Source: JBEBSD01 sp040394475
GTDB lineage: Bacteria; Bacteroidota; Bacteroidia; Cytophagales; Spirosomataceae
Assembly: GCA_040394475.1 (NCBI GenBank)
Contig: JBEBSD010000028.1
Span: 4,073-68,072, forward strand
Reading direction: 5' to 3'
DNA: 64,000 nt
Shown here: one piece after another, positions 45,503 through 55,300 of the stretch
How the letters are laid out: every line of letters starts with the position of its first letter
Numbering within the stretch: the stretch's first letter is position 1
Notes under the pieces: model-generated
What the model was told of the DNA's origin: nothing
The model's input: only the letters and a program-made list of their open reading frames with translations
The model's database searches: none
Translations under genes and position numbers: made by a program

Positions 45503-47080
45503 TCAATGTCCGCCTACGGACTTCACCTCTTTTATCCCTTTCGTTTCTACCTGGATATTCCGAAGGGGCGCGGTGTGCTGCTTGAAATCCTGAATGATCT
45601 CAATCACGTCGTAATCGATGTTCACCGATCGGGACCCGTCGATTATAACCCGGGAATTATCCGGCAATTTTTCCAGTGTCAAGCCAATGCTTCCTTTGTT
45701 CAGGAACGTTACTTCTTCTGAAAGGACCAATGTAATCACCTCTCCATCCTTGACTTCCTCCTTTTTGTAATGGTAAGAATGTTTGTAATTCTTCCGTAAG
45801 ATGAAATAAATCGCAAACACCATTCCGATCGCAATCCCTTTGAGCAAGTCAGTCAAAAGAATCGCCAGAACTGTCACGACGAAGGGCAGGAACTGATCCC
45901 ATCCCAGCTTATACATAGCGGCGAACAGCGAAGGTTTGGCCAGCTTATACCCGACCAGCAGCAGAATCGTAGCCAGAGAGGCCAGCGGAATCAGGTTCAG
46001 ATACCTCGGGATGATGATGGCTGACACCAGCAGGATCAGGCCGTGCAGGATCGTAGCCATCCGGGTTTTGCCCCCGGCCGCAATATTGGCCGAGCTCCTC
46101 ACGATCACCTGGGTAACCGGCAGGCCGCCAATCAATCCGGAAGTGATATTACCCACTCCCTGCGCAATTAATTCCCGGTTGGTGGGCGTATTCCGCTTGT
46201 AAGGATCCAGCTTATCCGTCGCCTCCACCGACAACAATGATTCCAGGCTGGCGACAATCGCCAGCGTCAGGGCTACTGTATAGATTTCCGGGTTCGTGAT
46301 CATGGCCCAATCCGGAAACTTGAAAAACCCGAGAAACTCTTCCACGTTATTGGCTACCGGAAGCTGCACCAGGTGTTCACCACTCATCACCAGGCCGGGC
46401 GCCAGGCCCTGAAAAAGGGCATTGATCGTGATTCCCAGCAATACGACAAACAACGCTCCCGGCAAAAACTTGAAGAGCTGCAGCTTTTTCATGAACGGCC
46501 TGTCAAACAACAGCAATACCAGCAGGGAAACAGCGGAGATGATCACGGCGCCCCAGCTGCTGTACCGGATGGCATATCCGATTTCAGTGAACGTATTGTG
46601 CCCGTCGGCCTGTGCAAAACTCTGGTCGCCGATAAAATCCTTATCATACCCCATCACGTGCGGTATTTCCTTCAGAATCAGCGTAATACCTATAGCTGCC
46701 AGCATTCCCTTAATCACCGAAGAGGGAAAATAGTACCCTATTATACCGGCCTTTAAAAAACCGGCCACCACCTGCAGAACGCCGGCCAGGACAATTGCCA
46801 GCAGCAGCGCTTCAAAACTTCCCAGGGATTCTATGGCATTCAGGACAATCACGACCAATCCTGCAGCCGGTCCCGCCACACCGAGTGCCGACCGGCTGAT
46901 CATCCCTACCACCACTCCACCTATTATGCCTGCAATAATCCCCGAAAACAGCAGATCCGATCGTCCGGTAGAGGCCAGCGCCACACCCAGACAAAGCGGG
47001 AGTGCCACCAGGTAAACGACCAGCCCTGCGGGAAAATCGTATTTCAGATTAGAAAATAATTCCTTTTTGTTGGCAAACAT
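45503..47080 (-). CDS. SulP family anion transporter, putative bicarbonate uptake
   Basis: 525 residues: about 12-14 hydrophobic segments (about 15-415) with the family motifs GLVVYLVALPLCLGVALAS and IGGLPVTQVIVRSSANIAAGG, then a cytoplasmic STAS domain (about 430-515, VIIDGSRSVNIDYDVIEII). SulP proteins carry sulfate, bicarbonate or dicarboxylates. It is the second gene after a beta-carbonic anhydrase (81-base gap, same strand). In known cases of this linkage the carrier moves bicarbonate, so I favour bicarbonate; sulfate remains possible. Confidence 0.9.
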   Translation of the reverse strand: MFANKKELFSNLKYDFPAGLVVYLVALPLCLGVALASTGRSDLLFSGIIAGIIGGVVVGMISRSALGVAGPAAGLVVIVLNAIESLGSFEALLLAIVLAGVLQVVAGFLKAGIIGYYFPSSVIKGMLAAIGITLILKEIPHVMGYDKDFIGDQSFAQADGHNTFTEIGYAIRYSSWGAVIISAVSLLVLLLFDRPFMKKLQLFKFLPGALFVVLLGITINALFQGLAPGLVMSGEHLVQLPVANNVEEFLGFFKFPDWAMITNPEIYTVALTLAIVASLESLLSVEATDKLDPYKRNTPTNRELIAQGVGNITSGLIGGLPVTQVIVRSSANIAAGGKTRMATILHGLILLVSAIIIPRYLNLIPLASLATILLLVGYKLAKPSLFAAMYKLGWDQFLPFVVTVLAILLTDLLKGIAIGMVFAIYFILRKNYKHSYHYKKEEVKDGEVITLVLSEEVTFLNKGSIGLTLEKLPDNSRVIIDGSRSVNIDYDVIEIIQDFKQHTAPLRNIQVETKGIKEVKSVGGH

Positions 47081-47161
47081 ATATTTCTTTTTTATTTCGA
47101 TAGTATTATCAATTATTTTTCATGGCTACTTCGACCGAAGCGTACCAGCAGCTGCCGGTCA

Positions 47162-47809
47162 TTACTTTTCGCCATTCATACTCAACACGTACACGTCGTC
47201 GATCTCACTGGCATCTCCCTTCGTTACCTTAAGGTTCTTTAAGAACCCGTTATTGATGTCATATACCAACCCATGCAATTGCAGGGGAATGTTCTGGGAC
47301 CAGGCGTTCTGAACAATCGATGTTTTCGTCAGGTTGTACACCTGTTCCTCCACATTCAGCTCAACCAACCGATTCATTTTTGCCTCAGGATCCGTGAGCA
47401 GGTCCAATTCGTCTTTATGGAGCCGTACCACATCCTTTATATTGCGCAGCCAGTTATCGATAATCCCTACTTGCTCATTGCCCATAGCGGCTTTGACGCC
47501 GCCGCAGCCATAGTGTCCCACTACCAGCACATGCCTCACTTTCAATACATTGATAGAATAATCTAATACGCTCAGCAGGTTCATGTCCGTATGAACCACC
47601 AGATTGGCAATATTGCGATGTACAAAAATCTCTCCCGAAGCCGTTCCGGTAACCTCATTGGCCGGCACCCGGCTGTCGGAACAACCGATCCACAAAAAAT
47701 GAGGCTTTTGCCCTTTTGCCAATTTCTCAAAATACCGCGGGTCGCCATTCAGCTTATCATTTACCCACTTCACATTGTTTTCAAATATTTTTTTTAACGA
47801 CCTGGTCAT
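47162..47809 (-). CDS. Beta-carbonic anhydrase
   Basis: 215 residues, cytosolic zinc enzyme interconverting CO2 and bicarbonate. Zinc ligands and catalytic dyad are present: C43, D45 and R47 in CSDSR, H99 and C102 in GHYGCGG. It is the first gene of a two-gene unit with the SulP transporter. A paralogue is encoded at 60480-61118 with the same domain limits, so the genome carries at least two beta-class enzymes. Confidence 0.96.
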   Translation of the reverse strand: MTRSLKKIFENNVKWVNDKLNGDPRYFEKLAKGQKPHFLWIGCSDSRVPANEVTGTASGEIFVHRNIANLVVHTDMNLLSVLDYSINVLKVRHVLVVGHYGCGGVKAAMGNEQVGIIDNWLRNIKDVVRLHKDELDLLTDPEAKMNRLVELNVEEQVYNLTKTSIVQNAWSQNIPLQLHGLVYDINNGFLKNLKVTKGDASEIDDVYVLSMNGEK

Positions 47810-47979
47810 TTTCTTTTGCTTTAGCAGATTAAAAAATAAGTAACCGGGTCGCCGGATAAGCCACTTCTCTTGAGGAAACAGCCTTATACCAGCACATCCG
47901 CATGGAAATCACATCCATGGTTTCTGCAGAGCCCGAATCATGCGGCTCTAACCCAATAAATCAAAAAGACAGAAATAAC

Positions 47980-48276
47980 TCAGGCCCGTTCCGGAGGTGG
48001 AAGCACCAGGGTCAATGGAATGTCCATAAACCCTCTGTTATATAAAACAGGGCTTTTTTGTGAAGAAAATTCGAATTGTGAGGGCGAAAACCAAATTTCA
48101 TGGCAGATAACATCTTCTTCCAGCGAAAGATTGGTCCGCAGGAGGTTATTTTCCTCCTCCTCACAGGGTTCAACGCAGTCGGCGCTTGTCTTACATTGCA
48201 GCAACGTTGTAAGTCCGCCGGTAGCAATACCGAGGAAATACAACATTAAAACAATATAAGATAAACGTTTAAACAC
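47980..48276 (-). CDS. Small secreted or membrane-anchored protein of unknown function
   Basis: 98 residues. A hydrophobic start (about 1-25, LSYIVLMLYFLGIATGGL) could be a signal peptide or anchor. The following part is acidic and has three Cys (CKTSADCVEPCEEEE), a fourth Cys at CHEIW, and a Pro-rich tail VLPPPERA. I do not recognise it. The codon pattern and signal-like start argue that it is real. It stands alone, 170 bases upstream of the carbonic anhydrase gene on the same strand. Confidence 0.5.
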   Translation of the reverse strand: MFKRLSYIVLMLYFLGIATGGLTTLLQCKTSADCVEPCEEEENNLLRTNLSLEEDVICHEIWFSPSQFEFSSQKSPVLYNRGFMDIPLTLVLPPPERA

Positions 48277-48342
48277 AATAATACAGTGATTAAGTAACTA
48301 TTTAATGAACAATGCAAACCCCGGGAGGTTTACCAACTGATC

Positions 48343-48447
48343 TTATGATTTATACCCTCTCTCGTGGTTTTCCAGCCAGCGTCCGACCAAAAAAGCGGAC
48401 ACCAGTAGCACGACGTAGAAGGCGATCATTATAATAGTCATATACAT
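48343..48447 (-). CDS. 34-residue single-helix membrane protein
   Basis: ATG 48447 to TAA 48345-48343. Residues about 4-22 form one hydrophobic helix (IIMIAFYVVLLVSAFLVG), followed by a charged tail, RWLENHERGYKS. It is too short for ordinary gene callers. Size and layout resemble small helper subunits of membrane complexes, but I recognise no family. It lies alone between hisB and the 98-residue gene. Confidence 0.5.
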   Translation of the reverse strand: MYMTIIMIAFYVVLLVSAFLVGRWLENHERGYKS

Positions 48448-48534
48448 AGCTCAAAAATTTAACTTTTTTCAGGTTACAAAAATAAACAAAAACAATGGCC
48501 AATCCAGCGTATTAACAGACAATTAACAAAAAGT

Positions 48535-49656
48535 TCAAAGAACACCTTTGGTAGAAGGGAGTACATTCAGTTCCGAAACCTCCCGCTTCACCGCCATTTT
48601 AATCGCTTTGGCAAACGCCTTGAATACTGATTCTATCTTGTGATGTTCATTGTCTCCCTCCACTTGAACATTAAGGTTCGACAACGAGGTATCGGTAAAG
48701 GACTTAAAGAAATGATGAAACATTTCGGTAGGCATATCGCCGATCTTTTCCCGCTTGAACACCGCCTGCCAAACGAGCCAGGGCCGGCCCGAGAAGTCGA
48801 TGGCTACCTGCGCAAGGGCTTCATCCATCGGCAGTACGAAACCGTACCGGCCAATTCCCCGCTTGTCCCCTATTGCCAGCCGGTATGCTTCCCCTAATGC
48901 CAGGCCGGTATCCTCTATCGTGTGATGTTCGTCAATATGAAGATCACCTTCCACTGAAATCTCCAGATCGGCGCCCGAATGGCGTGCCAGCTGATCGAGC
49001 ATGTGATCAAAAAAACCGAGACCCGTATGGATATTGGCATTTCCTTTACCATCCAGGTTAAGTTTTATCCGGATTTTTGTCTCCTTGGTATTCCGCTCCA
49101 CTGCTGCAGTCCGGGCCGGTAATTTCAGATGCCGGTAAATCTCATCCCAATCGCTGGTCACCAGTTGCAGGGCAGAATGGCAGCCGGCATCCATCCCTTC
49201 CGGCTCTGAACCGGCAATCAGGATCGCTTTTGCCCCCAGATTCACCGCCAGCTGCACGTCTGTCAGCCGGTCGCCTATCACATAACTGTTTTTCAGATCA
49301 TATTCATCCGAGAAATAAGCCGTCAGCATTCCCGTACCCGGTTTACGGTCGGGTGAGTTTTCTTCCGGAAAATGCCGGTCTATATGGACTGCTGCAAACC
49401 GGATATTTTCACCTTCCAGGAGCTGCATCATCTTATGATGCGCCGGCCAGAATGTCGGCTCGGGAAATGCCTCGGTCCCCAATCCGTCCTGGTTGGTGAC
49501 CATCACCAGTTCAAAGTCGCCTTCTTCCGAAATTTTCCGCAGGTTGGAAATCACCTTCGGTAAAAAAGCCAGTTTCTCCAGTGAATCAATCTGAAAATCT
49601 GTCGGCGGCTCCCAAATCAAGGTGCCGTCCCGATCTATAAAAAGTACCTTTTTCAA
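48535..49656 (-). CDS. hisB: Bifunctional histidinol-phosphatase / imidazoleglycerol-phosphate dehydratase
   Basis: 373 residues from TTG 49656. I chose TTG because a perfect -7 element, TAAATTTG (49696-49689), overlaps the upstream in-frame GTG at 49689, which would then not be transcribed. The protein begins KKVLFIDRDGT as HisB proteins do. The HAD-type phosphatase (about 1-165) has D8 and D10 in DRDGT. The dehydratase (about 175-373) has GLGFFDHMLDQLARHSG and DEHHTIEDTGLALGEA, the metal-binding His/Glu clusters. It catalyses steps 6 and 8 of histidine synthesis. No other his gene is in the window. Confidence 0.93.
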   Translation of the reverse strand: MKKVLFIDRDGTLIWEPPTDFQIDSLEKLAFLPKVISNLRKISEEGDFELVMVTNQDGLGTEAFPEPTFWPAHHKMMQLLEGENIRFAAVHIDRHFPEENSPDRKPGTGMLTAYFSDEYDLKNSYVIGDRLTDVQLAVNLGAKAILIAGSEPEGMDAGCHSALQLVTSDWDEIYRHLKLPARTAAVERNTKETKIRIKLNLDGKGNANIHTGLGFFDHMLDQLARHSGADLEISVEGDLHIDEHHTIEDTGLALGEAYRLAIGDKRGIGRYGFVLPMDEALAQVAIDFSGRPWLVWQAVFKREKIGDMPTEMFHHFFKSFTDTSLSNLNVQVEGDNEHHKIESVFKAFAKAIKMAVKREVSELNVLPSTKGVL

Positions 49657-49688
49657 AAATATCGGATTAACTAAAATACCTAATTGCA

Positions 49689-49696
49689 CAAATTTA
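49689..49696 (-). promoter_or_regulatory. Predicted -7 element of hisB
   Basis: Minus strand TAAATTTG fits TAnnTTTG exactly. At about 20 bases upstream the -33 site reads GTG instead of TTG. A start about seven bases downstream leaves a leader of about 25 bases to TTG 49656. Confidence 0.5.
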
Positions 49697-49864
49697 CACC
49701 GGAAATTGGATTAACACTTCCTTTTCCTTCTTTAAAACATTCAATTCGGGTAAATTGACACCAGACGGGTTGCTTTTCACCGGGCGTCTCCGATTCCGGG
49801 CGGTCGTTTTCCCGGGATTCCCCGTTCAGCAGCATCTTCCGCGCGTCTGTCGGTTGAAACAGGT

Positions 49865-50419
49865 TCAGGAGAGCTCCTGACCGGGCGGATCATGGGAGAC
49901 CCATATAAGCTGCTCCGTCTTAAAGCCCAGATTGGAAGCTATTTCCAGGTAATGCTTCCGGACCTTGTCCGGCAGCACAGGTTCTCGTGATAAGATCCAT
50001 AAATAGTTCAGGTTTCTACCTGCCACAAGCGCATACCGATAATCCTGATCCAGCGCGACAATCGTGTATCCTGCATAAAAAGGACCGAAAAAAGAAACTT
50101 TCAATTGTCCTTTATACTTATCCCCTGCTAACCTGGCCTTCCCGACGACTTCGTTATACTTCCGCTTCAGTTCGTGATATCCGCGGTTCACCACCCGTAC
50201 GGATCCATCGTCGTTGAGCGTATAAGAAGCGGTTGTGTGGCTGAGATGTTTTTCATAGCGAAAATCCAGCCGGGCTATTTCGTACCATTTGCCTAAATAC
50301 CGTTCCAGTTCAAAAGGCTGAACCGGAACCACTCCCGGAGGTGCAAGCGTACGTTTCCTGTAATAAAGCGCGCCGGCTCCCAGGGTTACAATTCCCGCAA
50401 AAAAAATTCTTGCCTTCAT
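49865..50419 (-). CDS. Lipocalin family protein (Blc-like)
   Basis: 184 residues. A short hydrophobic N-terminus (about 4-20) without a lipobox suggests a membrane anchor. The lipocalin barrel follows, with the family motif GKWYEIAR at 43-50 and the later YALVAGRNLNYLWILSR block. Bacterial lipocalins of this type bind fatty acids or lysophospholipids at the envelope. E. coli Blc is a lipoprotein; this one apparently is not. It lies 29 bases downstream of the glycosylase gene. Confidence 0.88.
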   Translation of the reverse strand: MKARIFFAGIVTLGAGALYYRKRTLAPPGVVPVQPFELERYLGKWYEIARLDFRYEKHLSHTTASYTLNDDGSVRVVNRGYHELKRKYNEVVGKARLAGDKYKGQLKVSFFGPFYAGYTIVALDQDYRYALVAGRNLNYLWILSREPVLPDKVRKHYLEIASNLGFKTEQLIWVSHDPPGQELS

Positions 50420-50448
50420 ACGATTTCGTTATTGGCAGAACCAGAACC

Positions 50449-51003
50449 TCATTCAGGGAGTTGCTGCCATTTTACCCCGCGCTGAAGCACCTGCCGGTAA
50501 ATGGGACAATCGCTGTCATGCGCTCCGGGCAGGTACCCTGTACTCATTAAAAACTCGTTCACAATTTCACCCCCTGTAAACTTAAAGGTTCTTTTAAACA
50601 ACTTCATCCATTCCTGCAGCGGCAGGGGATGGTGGAGATCCAGCCAGTTTTTGAAGGAACCATGCAGCTCCTGAAGCTGTAGTACGGCATTGGCATTATA
50701 AATGGCAGCTGCTATTTTCAACCGGTTGCGTACGATCCCGGCATCGTTCAGAAGCCGCAAACTGTCCTGCTCTCCGTAAGCTGCTATTTGCCGGATATTA
50801 AAATTGTCGTAAGCCTTCCTGAACCCCGCTTCTTTCTGCAGGATGAGGCTCCAGCTCAGTCCGGCCTGGTTGATTTCAAGCAGCAGCCTGCCGAATAGCT
50901 CGTGGTCATCCTCAATAGGGTATCCATAATGCTGATCATGATACGTCTTATGCAGGATGGCCTCTCCTTCCTGCAGTGCATTGACATACGTGCAATAACT
51001 CAT
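50449..51003 (-). CDS. tag: DNA-3-methyladenine glycosylase I
   Basis: 184 residues from MSYCTYVNALQ (51003); an upstream in-frame start at 51033 adds ten residues before the conserved N-terminal Cys4. The helix-hairpin-helix glycosylase fold shows YHDQHYGYPIEDDHELFGRLLLE, AGLSWSLILQKEAGFRKAY and FTGGEIVNEFLMSTGYLPGAHDSDC. Cys4, His22 and the distal His/Cys are the expected zinc ligands of Tag. It removes 3-methyladenine from alkylated DNA. Confidence 0.93.
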   Translation of the reverse strand: MSYCTYVNALQEGEAILHKTYHDQHYGYPIEDDHELFGRLLLEINQAGLSWSLILQKEAGFRKAYDNFNIRQIAAYGEQDSLRLLNDAGIVRNRLKIAAAIYNANAVLQLQELHGSFKNWLDLHHPLPLQEWMKLFKRTFKFTGGEIVNEFLMSTGYLPGAHDSDCPIYRQVLQRGVKWQQLPE

Positions 51004-51139
51004 CGCTCTTCCTGTTTGAAACGCTATCCACAAAACTGCTGCTTTTTCCGCACACTCCCAACTGTTTTAACAACGGACCGGTTAAAAACTGCTGCATCCC
51101 TCTCCCGTTTCTTTCGGAACCTGTCCCGCTACCGCGTAC

Positions 51140-51181
51140 TTAACAGCAACGGCCAGTCGATCGACCGGCCGTTGCTGCTAA
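51140..51181. repeat. 42-bp near-perfect palindrome
   Basis: A two-fold symmetric sequence centred at 51160/51161 with only two mismatched pairs out of 21. Its core is GTCGATCGAC and its outer arms contain AGCAACGGCC and GGCCGTTGCT. It lies between the tag start and the stop of the MFS gene. No T-run follows on the minus strand; it may still stop or stabilise the operon transcript. Confidence 0.75.
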
Positions 51182-51203
51182 GTAACTGCTACTAAAAGAG
51201 GGG

Positions 51204-52433
51204 CTAATCTTCCTCTATAAAATCCATGTCTTTGGTAAAGGTCTCTTCCATGAAGTACAGGGCGATGAGCGCAATGACCGACGTGGCCACTCCTAATATC
51301 AACGCACTGTTTATCACCCCCATAGCCGGCTTGAATTGTATAAACAAAGCCGCCAGCGGGATGGTAGCCCCCCTTACGAAATTCGGAACCGTCGTAGCGA
51401 CCGTAGCCCGCAAATTAGTACCAAAGAGCTCGGCAGCGATGGTAATAAACAGAGTCCAGTACCCGTTACAGAAACCAAGAAGCATACAAATCAGGTAGAA
51501 GGAATAGGTGCTTTTGGACGGAAACATCAGGTATACCAGCATCAGGATCACGGAAAGCATAATAAACATACCGATAACCTTCTTCCGGCTTTTTAGATAC
51601 TGGCTGAACAACCCGCTGAAAATATCCCCGAAAACCTGTCCTGAAAATGCCATCATCACTGCTTTTCCGGCGTTGACGCCATCGATTCCTTTGGCCGCTC
51701 CAAACTCGGGAGAAAAGGTAACCAGGATTCCGACAACAAACCAGATGGGCAGTCCGACCAGAATGGCCGCCAGGTATTTAAGGAACCGCTTGCCGTTGTT
51801 AAAGATCATCATGATATTCCCCTTTTGCACCTGATGGTGTTTAATCTGCTGAAACATCCCGGATTCGAAAACATTCACCCGGAGAACCAGTAGCAAAAGT
51901 CCCATTCCTCCTCCGACGAAGTAGGAAATCCGCCATTCGAACAGATCGGCTACAAAATAGGCCAGGATGGCTCCCATAACCCCCAATGTCGCCACCAGGG
52001 TAGTTCCATACCCCCTTATTTCCTTGGGAAGTACCTCTGTTACGAGCGTGATCCCTGCACCCAATTCTCCGGCGAGTCCGACTCCGGCAATAAAACGGAG
52101 AACCGAATACTGATCAACGGTGGTCACAAAACCATTGCCTATATTAGCTAATGAATACATCAGGATGGAACCAAACAATACCGAAAGCCGGCCCTTTTTG
52201 TCCCCCAGCACCCCCCATAGGACGCCCCCGATCAGCATACCGGCCATTTGCATATTCAACAGATGGATTCCCTGATCCAGGAGCTCATCGCCTTCCAGGC
52301 CAAGGGCCTTTAAACTGGGAATACGGACTACACTAAATAAAAAAAGGTCGTACATGTCGACCAAATAACCTAAAGCGGCTACCACTACGGGTACTCGCAT
52401 TAATTGTGAAAGAACCGAAGGTCGGGATGTCAT
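51204..52433 (-). CDS. MFS transporter of the GH88-type catabolic operon
   Basis: 409 residues with about 12 hydrophobic helices and the loop GDKKGRLSVLFGS, the major-facilitator signature. The pattern resembles sugar- or sialic acid-type carriers (VDMYDLFLFSVVR, GAGITLVTEVLPKEIRGYG). It ends an operon of a GH88-like hydrolase, an isomerase and two dehydrogenases, starting 39 bases after the SDR gene, so a uronate or a related acidic sugar is a reasonable guess for the substrate. Confidence 0.88.
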   Translation of the reverse strand: MTSRPSVLSQLMRVPVVVAALGYLVDMYDLFLFSVVRIPSLKALGLEGDELLDQGIHLLNMQMAGMLIGGVLWGVLGDKKGRLSVLFGSILMYSLANIGNGFVTTVDQYSVLRFIAGVGLAGELGAGITLVTEVLPKEIRGYGTTLVATLGVMGAILAYFVADLFEWRISYFVGGGMGLLLLVLRVNVFESGMFQQIKHHQVQKGNIMMIFNNGKRFLKYLAAILVGLPIWFVVGILVTFSPEFGAAKGIDGVNAGKAVMMAFSGQVFGDIFSGLFSQYLKSRKKVIGMFIMLSVILMLVYLMFPSKSTYSFYLICMLLGFCNGYWTLFITIAAELFGTNLRATVATTVPNFVRGATIPLAALFIQFKPAMGVINSALILGVATSVIALIALYFMEETFTKDMDFIEED

Positions 52434-52472
52434 CTATCTGGATAAGGTTAGGATTAAAAGTTCTGTTTACTA

Positions 52473-53246
52473 TTAAAGCCGGTCGATCAGCATACCACCG
52501 TCAACATTAATTACTTGTCCCGTGGAGTACCCGAAATCACCGCGTACCAGTGCTGCCACTGCTTTTCCCACATCGTCGGGAGAACCCCATCGCGGTTGCA
52601 GCGCCATGCCCTGGTCAAACAATTCGTCATATTTCCCCTGGACTTTAGAGGTCATGTCAGTAGCAATTACACCGGGTCGTACCTCATACACGGGAATTCC
52701 GAATGCTGCCATCCGGACCGCGAACAAGCTGGATACCATCGACAACCCGGCTTTGGAAATACAGTACTCTCCGCGGTTGACGGAAGTAACTGTTGAAGAA
52801 ATAGACGTCACAAAAACAATTGTTCCCTGAAAAGCGGGATCATTTCTTTTGTTTGCCGCCATCTGCCGGCCGATTTCCTGGGTCAGGAAAAAGGGGCCTT
52901 CCAGGTTGGTGTCCAGTACATACCGGTAGCTTTCCGGGGTGGTGTCCAGTAAATCCAGCCGTTCCTTCGGAGCCACGCCGGCATTGTTTACCAATACTTC
53001 GATCGACCCGAAGGCATCGACCGCCGTCTGGATAATACGGGCACGATCTGCGGGCGAGGCGATGCTCCCCCGGGCATAGACTACCCCACCGGGGTAGCCG
53101 GCCAACGCAGCCATCGCTTCCTGCACTTCCGATTCTTCCCGGACTCCGTTGATCACCAGATTATAGCCTTCTTTTCCCAGGGCATGGGCAATGCCGAGGC
53201 CAATGCCCCGGCTGCTGCCCGTAATTAAAGCGGTTTTAGTTGTCAT
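52473..53246 (-). CDS. Short-chain dehydrogenase/reductase
   Basis: 257 residues, classical SDR. The Rossmann motif TGSSRGIGLGIA lies at about 8-20, NNAG near residue 87, and the catalytic Ser in TSIS with the YCISK (Tyr-x3-Lys) pair at about 160-170. The C-terminal GQVINVDGGM is family-typical. It is annotated in relatives as 3-ketoacyl-ACP reductase, but operon context with GH88 and Gfo/Idh/MocA genes points to a sugar or sugar-acid substrate. Six bases separate it from the upstream oxidoreductase gene. Confidence 0.92.
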   Translation of the reverse strand: MTTKTALITGSSRGIGLGIAHALGKEGYNLVINGVREESEVQEAMAALAGYPGGVVYARGSIASPADRARIIQTAVDAFGSIEVLVNNAGVAPKERLDLLDTTPESYRYVLDTNLEGPFFLTQEIGRQMAANKRNDPAFQGTIVFVTSISSTVTSVNRGEYCISKAGLSMVSSLFAVRMAAFGIPVYEVRPGVIATDMTSKVQGKYDELFDQGMALQPRWGSPDDVGKAVAALVRGDFGYSTGQVINVDGGMLIDRL

Positions 53247-53252
53247 ACTCCG

Positions 53253-54395
<1,143 letters not shown>

Positions 54396-54431
54396 GTGTT
54401 TTCTTATTTATTTCGATTGATTTGAGTTCAA

Positions 54432-55247
54432 CTAACATTTTTCGATAAACGCGCGGGTAATCCGGTCCAGGTATTCCTGCTGGTCCATCGCCCAATACCG
54501 GTCCGAAAAGATTTCCACTTCATGATACCCCTGGAATCCGGCAGCTTCTACCCAGCTGCGTATCTTTTTAAGGTCGATACACCCCTCCCCCATCAACCCG
54601 CGGTCGTTGAGCATGTCCAGCGTGTTAACTTTCCAGTCACAGACATGGTAAGCCAGTAAATTCCCGTGGCTTCCACACCGCAGTATCTCCTTTTCCAGGT
54701 TTTCGTCCCACCAGAGATGGTACACATCTACCGCGACCCCTACATAGTCCGACCGGATGGCTTCCGACATATCGTTGGCCTGGGCGAGTGTATTGATCGC
54801 CGATCGGTCGGCTGCATACATCGGATGCAGTGGTTCGATGGCCAGTTTTACATTGAGTTGTTCGGCGAGGGGCAACACCGCTTCAATTCCTGCCTGAATC
54901 TGTTTCCGCGATTCAGCCATCGGCTGACCGGGAGCAGCGCCGCATACGAGTACAATCAGCGGAGCGCCCAGGGCTGCGGCTTCTTCCAGCATTTTTTTGT
55001 TGTGGGCAATCGCCTTCGCCCTTCCGGAGGCTTCTGTGTGAGCAAAAAAACCGCCTCTTACATAGGAGACAATATCCAGGCCGGCACTTTTCAAAATCCT
55101 GGCAGCTCTTTCCGGCCCGAGGCCCTCAATCGTACTTTGCCAGACACTGACCCCTCCGACTCCGGCAGCCGCGTAGCGGTCGGCCATTTCCTCCAGGGTC
55201 CAGGGTTTATTGGTAATTGTATGAATACAACAGCGGTTCAGTTCCAT
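54432..55247 (-). CDS. Sugar phosphate isomerase/epimerase (xylose isomerase-like TIM barrel)
   Basis: 271 residues, cytoplasmic (no signal peptide, unlike the exported relative at 26355). Metal-site motifs of the family are LAIEPLHPMYAA, GVAVDVYHLWWDENLEKEI, HVCDWKVNTLDMLNDRGLMGEG and YHEVEIFSD. The family includes hydroxypyruvate, inosose, ribulose and tagatose enzymes. The operon suggests an acidic or oxidised sugar. It lies 36 bases upstream of the Gfo gene. Confidence 0.9.
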   Translation of the reverse strand: MELNRCCIHTITNKPWTLEEMADRYAAAGVGGVSVWQSTIEGLGPERAARILKSAGLDIVSYVRGGFFAHTEASGRAKAIAHNKKMLEEAAALGAPLIVLVCGAAPGQPMAESRKQIQAGIEAVLPLAEQLNVKLAIEPLHPMYAADRSAINTLAQANDMSEAIRSDYVGVAVDVYHLWWDENLEKEILRCGSHGNLLAYHVCDWKVNTLDMLNDRGLMGEGCIDLKKIRSWVEAAGFQGYHEVEIFSDRYWAMDQQEYLDRITRAFIEKC

Positions 55248-55300
55248 AGCTGCGGGTACTTCCTTATTATCAGAGAATCAGATGAATAGTTTTGAGGAAA

